64,000 bases of DNA from Telmatactis stephensoni (Eukaryota; Cnidaria; Anthozoa; Actiniaria; Isophelliidae). Below, piece after piece: positions 11,521-20,813 of this stretch. The translations under genes were made by a program, and so were the position numbers. Location: NCBI GenBank assembly GCA_029948255.1, contig JALIZF010001734.1, positions 446,501-510,500 on the forward strand, given 5' to 3'. The stretch's first letter is position 1; every line of letters starts with the position of its first letter. The notes under the pieces are model-generated. The model had not been told where the DNA came from. It was given only the letters and a program-made list of their open reading frames with translations, and made no database searches.

Positions 11521-11881
11521 TGTGGACTCCAGTTCCAGGGCTGCAAATTATCCAACACAATTAAGGTATGGCTCGATATGAGAAGGGAACCACTAATCAA
11601 ACTTTAATTACAGCTGTAGCCACAAACGAGGGCAGAATCCATAAAGCAGATAAACAAATGGACTTTTCCAAAAACATTAATTTCATGGAGATCGGTCTGA
11701 TTATTCAGCGTCACAAAACATCTTATCTGTTGAATTTTTCCAAAAATAGAAGCAATAAACTTTAACTCTGAGAGCATGTCTCATTCAAAACCATAAATGA
11801 GTTATTGTAAACCCAACGATATAGGCCTACTCCGGGCCCTAAAATCGCCTAATATCGCCCAAGATCGCTCAATATTTAGTA

Positions 11882-12034
11882 GTTATTTTATGGTTTTCTA
11901 TGGAATACGGGTGAATATTTCACGAGAAATTTATGTTATTAGTATACAACGAGCCTTTAGGCGAGTTGTATACAAAATAACATAAATTTCTCGTGAAATA
12001 TTCACCCGTATTCCATAAAAAAACATCAAATAAC
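11882..12034. repeat. Near-perfect hairpin inside the composite element
   Basis: Arms of about 70 bp pair across a GAGCCTTTAGGCGAG centre and include TTTCACGAGAAATTTATG. It is followed directly by a second small element (about 12043-12172) with ATTATCCTATAACTA ends. Confidence 0.7.
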
Positions 12035-12042
12035 CATATTAT

Positions 12043-12172
12043 CCTATAACTATTACACATTTTAGCCAAAAATTACGCTTTACAAAAGAGCTAGATCATG
12101 ACGCCAACATTTTTGACATTTTTATTGGAGAAATCATCTGTCAAACATTTTCGTGCGTTTGTAGTTATAGGA
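12043..12172. mobile_element. 130-bp MITE, ATTATCCTATAACTA ends
   Basis: Starts ATTATCCTATAACTA and ends with a near-perfect reverse complement. It is inserted in or beside the hairpin within the composite element at 11823-12361. Non-coding. Confidence 0.6.
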
Positions 12173-12882
12173 TAATGCCTAATATGGCCTAATATTGCTT
12201 AATATCGCCTAAGATAGGCCTACCCCGGGCCCTAATATCGCCTAATATCGCCCATGAGCGCCTAAGAGTGCCAACTTGAAATGGCTAAAATTTCCCAAGA
12301 TCGCCTAAAATCGCATAAGATCGCCCAAAATGACGGCGATTTTAGGGCCCGGGCTAGGCCTCGATACGAAAGGAAATATGGGAGAGCGTTTTAGATCAAG
12401 ATTAAAACCAATGAAACATACTTCAATGTAAAGTGGACTAGGTGAAACATTTAACTGAAAAGTAAATAAAATATTGCTGGGCTGTAATATATGAGGTTCG
12501 AGCACATAAAAAGGCTCTACTTTGCTAAGATGCTTTTGTTCTAGATTTGTTCTAGAATTGTTTGCAGTCGTTTGCTATTGGATACACACAGAATCCTTTA
12601 GAATGCTTTTTATGTGAACATTCCTCATATATTTGATATCTGCACTGTTTCACAAGTAATACAAATTAGCTTTCCAAACATTCAAATTTTTGAGCTGGAC
12701 GAAAGACAAATCTTCAGTTCCGCAATGTCTAAAAGGTAGTGTGGGCCGTTTTTACAAATAAATTAAATTTTAAAAAACTCTATAGGTAACTTTTTTTACT
12801 TTGAGTATGTCCACTTGAAGGAGTACCATGTAAAAACCCTCACCAATACCACAATATTTTAGACGCTCATTGTAAGTATCAT

Positions 12883-13230
12883 TCAAGGTACCTTAACTTC
12901 CGCTATTGTCTGGTTGTCATTAGCAACAACAAAACTAGAACCCGGTGGTTCACTCTTCACAAGTTTCATGTTCAGTAGATATCTTCGAGTGCCTTTCGAT
13001 AGACGTGGTAACCGCTCGTAAATTTGATAGTCATCAAAGATTGACACAAAGTTTCCCCTCTGTACTGGATAAGGAGATTTTGTACTTGCCACTGACACAA
13101 TAGACTTACCTACCGTATTGGTCTCAGTGGATTTTGACCTGTCATGTAGTTGAACATGACTGAGTTTAAATCCAAGATAAGCTAAGAGTGTTAGAGATGA
13201 AAGTTCACGTTTTCGTACACGCCTTTAATG
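12883..13230 (-). CDS. Candidate coding exon, unknown product
   Basis: A minus-strand frame stays open for roughly 115 codons from about 13230 down to the stop at 12883. Its composition is protein-like (for example NFVSIFDDYQIYERLPRL and YLLNMKLVKSEPPGSS) and it has a basic start RRVRKR. There is no in-frame ATG, so if real it is a terminal exon, or a fragment, of a spliced gene whose other exons were not found. I do not recognise the family. It sits between GPCR copies 2 and 3 and could equally be a relic. Confidence 0.25.
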
Positions 13231-14029
13231 CAGTAGATAGATATTTAGTACAACTTGATCCTTTTAGAACACAATCATTTTCGAGCTTGCGAGCGGTCCG
13301 AAAACGTGGCAGACATTCCCGTGAGAGTGCCCGCCCCGTCACATGAGCTGCCTTTAATGCGACCGGACCATCTTACGTCATATCACACAATCTTGTCACG
13401 CAATCTAACAAAGAGTATTCATACCGTTGAGTATGATTCTATCAGTTTGATCATGATTCGCTTGACGCATTAAAAGTGTTCTTTAAAAAGGATGTAAAGT
13501 TCTAAACAAGCAATAGCTTATCTCTGGAATTTTATATGTTTTTCAATTGCCTTGCAGTCGTTTACAGTTTCGTTGTAAAGCTTCAGTTCAAACTGCCAGG
13601 AACTCAGTCTAGAACAGAAACATACTATCCCTCCTGATAAGATCTTTTAAAATGTATTTCTTTTCTTCAAATGACATTTAAGTGTCCAGGATATGAGGCC
13701 AACAAACAAATTCCAGGAAGAGTTTTGACACAGTTGTCAAGTGTTAGTTGTTGTTGTTGTTTAGTACTTTCGCTTTTCAAAATCCAGTAAAAGTTTAATG
13801 ACTTCTTCAGGAACTGTTTGGAAATAAACAGAAAATGATTCCTAGTGAAATCCTATAAATTGTGTTTCTGTATATCAAATAATCAATTAGTACAGTTGAT
13901 TGCAAATGAGACATGGCAGCACCTTATCTCTTGTGATAAAAAGTAATTACAATGAGTTCGGATGTTTTACTCCAATAATCTCGGTGCTTGTGTGGTTACA
14001 GTCCTTTAACTGGCTTTATCGGGCTTATA
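13231..14029. other. Intergenic, no gene seen
   Basis: A short GTT run lies near 13745. The 72-codon plus-strand frame at 13255 has no recognisable domain. Confidence 0.4.
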
Positions 14030-14150
14030 CACAAAAGTCCTCCATTCATTCCTTGATGTTTAAAATCGTTACTAAAGCCGCAAAGAAAGTAAAAGTTTGC
14101 ACTACTTATACTCCTCTTCGGTCTAGTCCCGTAACCTTGTTTTGAAGTGG
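14030..14150. repeat. Fragment related to the element at 1082-1331
   Basis: Contains CTACTTATACTCCTCTTCGG and TCTAGTCCCGTA, close to the right half of the element near 1272-1315. It lies just 3' of GPCR copy 3, as the other lies 3' of copy 1. It may therefore be part of the tandemly duplicated unit. Confidence 0.45.
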
Positions 14151-14197
14151 ACGTATTTCAAACGATTGCGGCCATATGAATTACAGCCGGCACATTT

Positions 14198-15214
14198 TCA
14201 GAGTCGTGTATCTTGAGTGTGCTCTCGCTTTGTTGACAATGAATTTCTTGGCGGTGATATCTTTGACATCTTTCTTAGAACTTTTACGGCTGCTTCTCGG
14301 AAATCGGACAAAAATACGATATATATACATGGACTTAAGCAAGAGTTGACGACTTTAGGAAAATGAAGCAGGAAACTTATATTCTCATCCCTACAAGTTT
14401 TATTGAATTCCTTTTGTTGACCAAGAGATAGGATAAAATCACGAAGGGTGTCTGGAAGATAGCAACACGAATAAAGTAACAAAGAACACAACACCATCCT
14501 CACAGCACTGACCATGCGCTTCTTTCGAAGTCTTCTCTGTGCATCAGGAAGACTTGCTTGGATCTCTTGCGGCGTGGAGAGTCTCACGGAAGTTAGTATG
14601 CCAATTAAGTATTAATACTGAGCAGTACAAGCGAAGATAACAAAGCAGATTGACTTTAAGAGGTAAAAGACATGAAATAGATGCTTTTTGTGCAAAACAC
14701 ACCGATAGGTTCGCGATTCTGGCGACTTCAGTTCTGCTTCAAAAACGAAAAAGGTATAAAGTGCGATTACCATAGACACAAACCACGAACTCAACATGAC
14801 TAGAATGTATTTTTTCTTTGAAAAGGGTTGCGGCGCTAGCAACGCTCGTCGACTTGTTATTCGGTATCTTTCTATGCTTATAATCAATAAGGAAACAACC
14901 GTCACTAATTCCGATGAGGTGCGGATAAGAAATAGAAACTTGCAAAGAATATTGGCAAAGGAATGATCCATTTTATCAGGTAGGGGACTGCCGAGCCTCC
15001 AGTGCACGACGCAGATGACCACAAGAATATCAGACGCGGCCATATTGATGATCAAATGATGCAGAGACTTTCTCTGGGTGAATTTAAGAGCAAGTATAAT
15101 GATGAAAACATTACCAATTATACCAAATCCACCGCCTAGTATGAGAGATGTATATTTAACAGTTTCACTGATGCACACACTACCATCTTGTGTGGAATTC
15201 GAGGACTCATTCAT
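14198..15214 (-). pseudogene. GPCR array copy 3, stop in TM5
   Basis: A single reading frame from the ATG at 15214 (MNESSNSTQD) to QDTRL at 14198 covers a whole class A receptor but is broken by TAA at 14612-14614 in TM5. Against copies 1 and 4 this region carries two small insertions, of about 5 and 4 bases. They sum to nine, so the correct frame resumes after the stop. Upstream, TM1-TM4 are intact (NMAASD in TM2, ERYR after TM3, YRC in ECL2). Downstream, TM6 (CYLPD), TM7 (SPCIY) and the PDZ-type tail are intact. It is most simply a recent pseudogene. A sequencing error or a polymorphic null allele is possible, because the rest looks constrained. Confidence 0.85.
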
Positions 15215-15549
15215 GTCTGTTTGAACCTATTTTTTGACCGAAAATCTGTTGAACTCCTCCAAAATTTTCTGTTTCGATTCACACGTATATGATGGAAAGT
15301 GATCTACGCGTTCACGGATTTTTCTTGAAGTGGTCCGATATGTTGATCGTTGAAAACTGAGTCTGGGCAACCGGTCTGAACTGCAGCATCTCTATTCGTT
15401 CACTAGCGGAAATAAATTGTCTGATGTCATGTAGTTTGATACTTAGATCCTCATGCTATTCGAGTTGTTGATTCTTACCTCTTGCTTAATTCTGAGAAAT
15501 GTTTCACTTTAATCTTGGATGCAATTAGTTGGAGATTTGTTTAAAGAAT
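15215..15549. other. 5' flank of GPCR copy 3
   Basis: Aligns by eye with the upstream DNA of copy 4 (shared phrases around TGTTGATCGTTGA and ATGTAGTTTGATAC versus TGTATAGTTTGATAC). It is the likely promoter region of the receptor; no specific site was identified. Confidence 0.45.
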
Positions 15550-16430
15550 AAATCGGAGGGTCCTGATAGTTGTTGTTTTGCTTTCTTTCTTAAGACCACC
15601 TCAGCTTTTAAAGAATGAGCTCAGTTGAGCGGTTGATTGGAAGTCCAGACTTGCAATTAGCCGCTTATTGCCCTAGGAAGTGGCTTTGCAAGATTGGATC
15701 CTAAGAACCAATTTCAATCGGAGGGTCTGGATAGTTGTTTTGTTTCGTTCTTCAGACCACCTCAGCTTTTAAAGAATGAGCTTGAGCGGACATTTAATGT
15801 TTAATATTTTGGCCACTTGCACACTCTTAGCACCTGGTTTTACTGACTTTCAATAAAGCAATATTTAATGTTATCATTTGGAATTTTGTTTTCTTTTGAA
15901 ATAATAACCTTCATCATATAAGAAGGAGATCCAAATCCCTGGTCAACTCATGGATTTAAATGAGGTTATTATAAAGTCTCGAGAGTTGATTGGAAGTCCA
16001 GACTTGCAATTAGCCGCTTATTGCCCTAGGAAGTGGCTTTGCATGATTGGATCCTAAGAACCAATTTCAATTGGAGGGTCTGGATAGTTGCCTGTTTTGT
16101 TTCGTTATTGAGACAACCTCAGCTTTTAAAAAATGAGATTGAGTGGACATTTAAATTTCAATATTTTGGCCACTTGTACACTTAGCACCTGGTTTTACTG
16201 ACTTTCAATAAAGCATATTTAATGTTATCATTTGGAATTTTGTTTTCTTTTGAAATAATAACCTTCATTATAAGAAGATCTAAATCTATGGTCAACTCAT
16301 GGATTTAAATGATTTTATTATAAAGCCTCGAGATTTGATTGGAAGTTCAGACTTGCAATTGGCCGCTTATTTCAATAGCAAGTGGATTTGCAAGATTGGA
16401 TCCCAAGAACCAATTTCATTCAGTAATACA
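15550..16430. repeat. Tandem repeat, ~350-bp unit, two and a half copies
   Basis: The phrase GATTGGAAGTCCAGACTTGC starts at 15635 and 15988 and, with one change, at 16337, a spacing of about 350 bp. Each unit continues with GCCGCTTATTGCCCTAGGAA, a GGATCC-containing stretch, CTGACTTTCAATAAAGCA and AATAATAACCTTCAT. Related single units lie upstream of copies 2 (11415) and 4 (20100-20362 and 31960-32110). No coding sequence; a regulatory role is possible but not shown. Confidence 0.8.
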
Positions 16431-17744
16431 TAATTAGTTTTAGCCAGTTTCCATTTTCTTTTGAAATAACCCCTTTTCAAAAGCCCCAAGTTCCAGATGA
16501 CCGAGCTGCACAAATTACTCAGCACAATTAAGGTGGCTTGATATGATTGGAGCCAGCCTATAAAAATTTTAATAGTTTTTGGCTACAATTGAAGAGATTT
16601 GTCGAATCTACGATAAAGAAGATAAAAATGGACTGTTTGAAAACATTAATTTCATCGAGATCATCAACGCCACAAAAACATCTGTAATTTCTAATATTTT
16701 TCGAATAGATGGGCTAAACTTTAACTGACAGCACATTATCATTTAAAAACATATAAATGAAAGACTGCAAGTACAACGATGCGAAAGAAAAATTAAATCT
16801 GCATTTGAAAGCGCTCGTTTCCAATCGATTTAAATCATCGTGAGGTTTTTGTTCGAAAGTATTTCTATCTTACCGTATTGACAATAAATAAATCATAACA
16901 CAAATATATGGGGAACCGAAAGCGTTTAAGTTTTTATTGTCCACTGTCTCTATCCTTCAGTTTCGATTCAGTTATGTGCAGATATCTGCTCATTTTAGCT
17001 TAAAAATCCTACAAAAATTTCACATCTTCGTTGTAACCACAGGAGGCCCAGCTTGGCATTTTTTTACGACACTCGACCATCGTAACGGCTGTAGGTGTTA
17101 AATAAATTTTCGTATCAACCTGGTAAGATCAAAATATTGCTTACCCGCCTAGAGTGTCCTGGGGTAAGCATATGAATGCGACAAAAAAATAAATAAATAA
17201 ATAAAAATGCGGTCATTAATGGGCGGAAGGCTCAAAGGTTCGGTTAAGATGGCTTGACTGTGCTTTTTAGTGGGCGTACCTTCGAAGGTTGAGCGATTTT
17301 AAAAATTTTCTGCAATAGCGTTTTCTTAAAAATTGACGAGTAAAATTAAAAAAAAAAAAAAAAATAATAATAATAGAAATATTTTCCAAAATAGTGTAAA
17401 ATTAAACAAATAAAACACGCCGGCAATATTCCTAGAAAACTAGCGTTTCTGAACGCCTTTTGAGAGGAGAGGATCTAATGCCAAATAGGATACCCGAGGA
17501 TGAAGTCAGATACTCAACTTTGAGAACCAATTTTACCAAGTAACTCTGAAACCTACATCCTAAAAATAGTACCAGCTGTTTGTAAAATTATTAGAATTGA
17601 CCGTCCATTGAAATGTATTAAAATAAATCAGTAGTTGTTTCATAGTTCGAATAGTCGGGTTACATGACCTTTCTAAACTACGGACTATAACATGCAGTTC
17701 TTCAATCGCTGCATGGACTGGATATTCTATCTTTTCTATTAACT
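16431..17744. other. Intergenic, no gene seen
   Basis: Contains a further diverged relative of the GPCR-flank repeat (about 16500-16800) and an A/AAT run at 17346-17378. No credible ORF. Confidence 0.45.
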
Positions 17745-17850
17745 CGATTAATATAGAGGTAGTGTGTGATAGAGTTCAGTGTTCCCCAATTAGTGCGCAA
17801 GCGCTAGAAGACTTCGACACTTAAAATAAACAGTTATTTTACTCATCAAA
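17745..17850. repeat. Dispersed repeat, second copy
   Basis: Matches the repeat at 10660-10800 (AATTAGTGCGCAAGCGCTAG preceded by GTAGTGTGTGATAGAG). Its position relative to receptor copies 3 and 4 mirrors the first copy. Confidence 0.55.
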
Positions 17851-18824
17851 CGGGTGTAACCATTCTGAAGCTTTCTAGCGGCATAAACCAAGCATGCGTA
17901 TTAAGAATTGTTTCCAAATAAACTTATGACTTTTTGAATGTCATAAATGATCGAATAATGCAAATAACTTCCATATTTCTTAATTCAATTTATGCCAATC
18001 CTATGCTTGGCTTTGAAGAAAAAGGCTGTACATGATACAAATATTGAAGAAACACATCGAGCAAGACCCTATTTTGCACAGCAACGTTCTGTCAGTAAAC
18101 CCTTTAAAAGACATTTCCTATTCATAGCAAATAACCGCGAACGAAGAATATTTAATAATTATAATTATAATACCATAATAATAATATAATGTTCCTAGAA
18201 AGAATTTACAAAGCTGAATGTGCTTACAACAAAAGTTTCAAGGAAAAACAAAAATGACAGAGTCTATAATGTTAATTTGATCTGTAGGCATTCTCAAACA
18301 AATGTGTGAAAAAATACAGGTTATGCAAGAGTTTTCAGTTGGTTGCAGTAAATGACATTTTGGCAATGTATGAATAACTAAAATTGTATCTACATTACTA
18401 AACTCAAAATTCTCACCTGGTCAGTTTGCTTTTTTGATATATATATATATATATATTAGTTTAGTATATATTTTAATATTCTTTACAGCTCTTATTGGTA
18501 ACACTACCCTCAGCTTTTCTCTACACAACCAAATTCGGAAAATTTCTGCTCTCGTCGTCTTAAAATCAGCTTACAAGAATCAAGGCATTCTCAAGTTTCT
18601 AACTCAGTTTTAATTCCCGATAGCAATTTATCCACCGCTTTCAAATTTTTAACGCAGTTCAATAGCCGACAAGGTCTAAAGCTTTCTTGATATTATCATA
18701 TGCTTTTCAAGCTTTTCAGAGGTGATTTGCCCTACGTTTTCAATGCATTTTGTCACAGAGAAATGCTGTGTTTACCTCAAGGAAAGTTTAGTGTTAATCT
18801 TGACTACAGCTACGCTTTCTGGTT
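17851..18824. other. Intergenic, 3' of GPCR copy 4
   Basis: AT-rich with a TA run at about 18437-18458. The open frame at 17992-18189 has no recognisable features. Confidence 0.4.
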
Positions 18825-19811
18825 TTAATTTGTTGGTAATGAATAACTTTGCGGTGATATTCCAGGTTTTTTTGTAAGAAGTACTTTAACGGCTGCATCT
18901 CGAAAGTCAGCTAAAAACACGATATAGATGCATGGACTTAAACAAGAGTTGACGACTTTAGGAAAATGGAGCAGGAAATAAATAATTTCATCACTACAAG
19001 TCTTACTAGATTGGTCTTGTCGATCGAAAGAGTCGATCACATCTTCAACCATGTCTGGAAGATAGCAACATGAGTAAAGTAGCAAGGAACACAACACCAT
19101 CCTCACAGCACTGACCATGCGCTTCTTTCGCTTCTTTCTTTGTGCATCAGAAAGACTTGCTTCAATGTTTTGCGGCTTTGAGAGTCTCACGGACGTTAAG
19201 ATACTAAGTATTAGTATTGAGCAGTAAAACACAATAACGCAGATTGACTTGAAAAGGAAAAACACATTATATAGATGCGTTCGGTGCAAAACACATCGAT
19301 ACATTCGCGATTCTGGGGATTTCAGTTCTGCTTCATAAAGGAAAAATGCATAGAGAAGGAACACCATGGGCACAAACCACGAACTCAGCACTACTAGAAC
19401 GCATTTCTTCTTTGAAAGGGATTGCGGCTGTGACACCGGTCGTCGACTTGTTGCTCGATATCTTTCGATACTTATAATCAACAAACATACAAGAGTCACT
19501 AATTCCGATGCGACCCGGATAAGATATAGAACCTTGCAAAGAATATTGGCAAAGAGATGATTAATTTTATCAGGTATAAGAGGAGCCTTGAGCATCCAGA
19601 GCAATCGACTGATGACCACAAGAATATCAGACACGGCCATGTTGATAATCAAATGATGCAGAGACTTTCTCTGGGTGAATTTAAGAGCAAGTACAATGAT
19701 GAAAACATTGCCAATTATACCAACTCCACCTACTACTATGAGAGATGCATATTTAACAGTTTCACTGATGCACATACTAGCTTCTTGTGTGGAATTGGAC
19801 GACTCATTCAT
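18825..19811 (-). CDS. Rhodopsin-class GPCR, array copy 4, tail lost
   Basis: Intronless class A GPCR of 328 residues from the ATG at 19811 (MNESSNSTQE). Family marks are present: NST site, GNV in TM1, NMAVSD in TM2, LCKVL Cys at TM3, ERYR, MYRCVL in ECL2, CYLPD in TM6 and SPCIY in TM7. The C-terminus stops at SLPTN instead of running on to QDTRL. The DNA beyond the stop still aligns with copy 3 (AAAGCG, TCAAGAT), so a roughly 10-bp insertion ended the frame early. All seven helices are complete, so the receptor may function, but without the PDZ-binding tail. Its upstream DNA is split by a BEL element about 550 bp from the ATG. Confidence 0.9.
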   Translation of the reverse strand: MNESSNSTQEASMCISETVKYASLIVVGGVGIIGNVFIIVLALKFTQRKSLHHLIINMAVSDILVVISRLLWMLKAPLIPDKINHLFANILCKVLYLIRVASELVTLVCLLIISIERYRATSRRPVSQPQSLSKKKCVLVVLSSWFVPMVFLLYAFFLYEAELKSPESRMYRCVLHRTHLYNVFFLFKSICVIVFYCSILILSILTSVRLSKPQNIEASLSDAQRKKRKKRMVSAVRMVLCSLLLYSCCYLPDMVEDVIDSFDRQDQSSKTCSDEIIYFLLHFPKVVNSCLSPCIYIVFLADFRDAAVKVLLTKKPGISPQSYSLPTN

Positions 19812-20362
19812 GTCTGCTTGAACTACTTCTCGTCGAATTCAATTCTCTTTTTTTTTTCACACAAAAGTGGTAAAAAATGATCCACGCGTGCAGTTTTCTC
19901 CGCCTCGAGTCAATTTGTTGATCGTTGAGAACCGTTCGATTCTTAGCAGCCGTCAAAAACTGACAAGTTATATTTCTTCACTATTCGAATTTGTTTGATG
20001 CCTTGTATAGTTTGATACGTCGTTCCTTATGATGTTCGAGTTGTGGTTCTGTTCTACTTGCTTCTGAAAAGTTTCACTTTACGCTTGAATTCACTGTTTA
20101 TAAATAAATCGGAAGGCCCAGATGGTTGGGTTGCTTTAATCTTCAGACCTCCGCCGCTTAGATAAAATATTGGACCAGTCACCGATTAATGTTCAATGTT
20201 TATACTACTTGTATTCTATTAGCATCTGGTTTTACTAACTTTCAATAAAGCAATATTTAATGTTCTCGTTTGTTTTTCTTTTCTTTTGAGGTAATAACCT
20301 TCATTGTATCTACAATAAGTTTTCAGTCCAATCTATGGCCAACTCGAAGATTGAAATGAGGT
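19812..20362. other. 5' flank of GPCR copy 4, cut by retrotransposon
   Basis: Carries one unit of the GPCR-flank repeat (CTTTCAATAAAGCAATATTT, then AATAACCTTCATTG). The unit is interrupted at GAGGT by the BEL LTR and resumes at 31958 after the element. Confidence 0.7.
20358..20362. repeat. Target-site duplication GAGGT (left)
   Basis: GAGGT lies immediately before the 5' LTR and is repeated at 31958-31962 after the 3' LTR. A 5-bp duplication fits BEL/Pao integrases. Confidence 0.9.
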
Positions 20363-20615
20363 TGTTCCAGCCCGTTCTAAATTCGGAAGGCCCATTAAAA
20401 GGCCTTCACGATATCAATAGGACAACTAATGAACCGTAATCTTTTTTATGTAATTAACCACTAATATGGTGTTCTTTGTTCTATGTATGTAAATTGTATA
20501 TAAAATACTTGTAAAGTTCTAAAAACTTCAGTTAGTCAAGAAGACATCAATAATCACTGTTTGCATGGATACAAGCAGAGGCTAACTCATTTCCTCGAAG
20601 GTAAGGGCCCGAACA
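20363..20615 (+). repeat. BEL 5' LTR
   Basis: 253 bp, begins TGTTCCAGCCCG and ends GGGCCCGAACA. Read against 31705-31957 I find no differences, which points to a recent insertion or to gene conversion. Confidence 0.95.
20497..20505 (+). promoter_or_regulatory. TATA-like box in the LTR
   Basis: TATATAAAA lies 134 bp into the 5' LTR, a plausible core promoter for the retrotransposon transcript. The same box is in the 3' LTR at 31839-31847, where it could fire outward into flanking DNA. Confidence 0.45.
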
Positions 20616-20634
20616 TTGGTAGCAGAGCGAGGTT
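20616..20634 (+). other. Primer-binding site
   Basis: One base after the LTR comes TGGTAGCAGAGCGAGG; the TGG start pairs with a tRNA CCA end. The tRNA species was not assigned. Confidence 0.7.
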
Positions 20635-20697
20635 TAACCGTTGTACAAGTTACAAGTTCAAGAATATTTAGAAGTCCAGGTTAAATTACAAGTTCAA

Positions 20698-20765
20698 GCT
20701 CAAGTTACAAGTTACAAGTTACAAGTTACAAGTTACAAGTTACAAGTTACAAGTTACAAGTTTAA
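20698..20765 (+). repeat. Heptamer tandem repeat in BEL leader
   Basis: About nine units of TTACAAG (AAGTTACAAGTTACAAGTT) in the untranslated leader between the primer site and gag, preceded by degenerate units. Replication slippage is the likely origin. Confidence 0.9.
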
Positions 20766-20813
20766 ATTCATATTACAAAGTCAGTCATGGGTTAAAGAAT
20801 CCAAATTTAAGAC

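Larger units (their letters stand above)
11823..12361. mobile_element. Composite element with CCTAATATCGC repeats
   Basis: Bounded by AGGCCTACTCCGGGCCCTAA at the left and its imperfect reverse complement ending in CTAGGCCT at the right. Short repeats of the type CCTAATATCGC fill both flanks of the interior. The flanking host sequence is interrupted after CCCAACGAT and resumes at CGATACGAAAGG. The uninterrupted relative at 11219 reads CCCAACGATGTGAAAGG, so the empty site is known and CGAT may be the target duplication. Two further inverted-repeat elements sit inside. Confidence 0.65.

Noticed and set aside
15550..16430. CRISPR-like array
   Set aside because: Regular 350-bp spacing comes from a long tandem unit, not short repeats with unique spacers, and the genome is eukaryotic.
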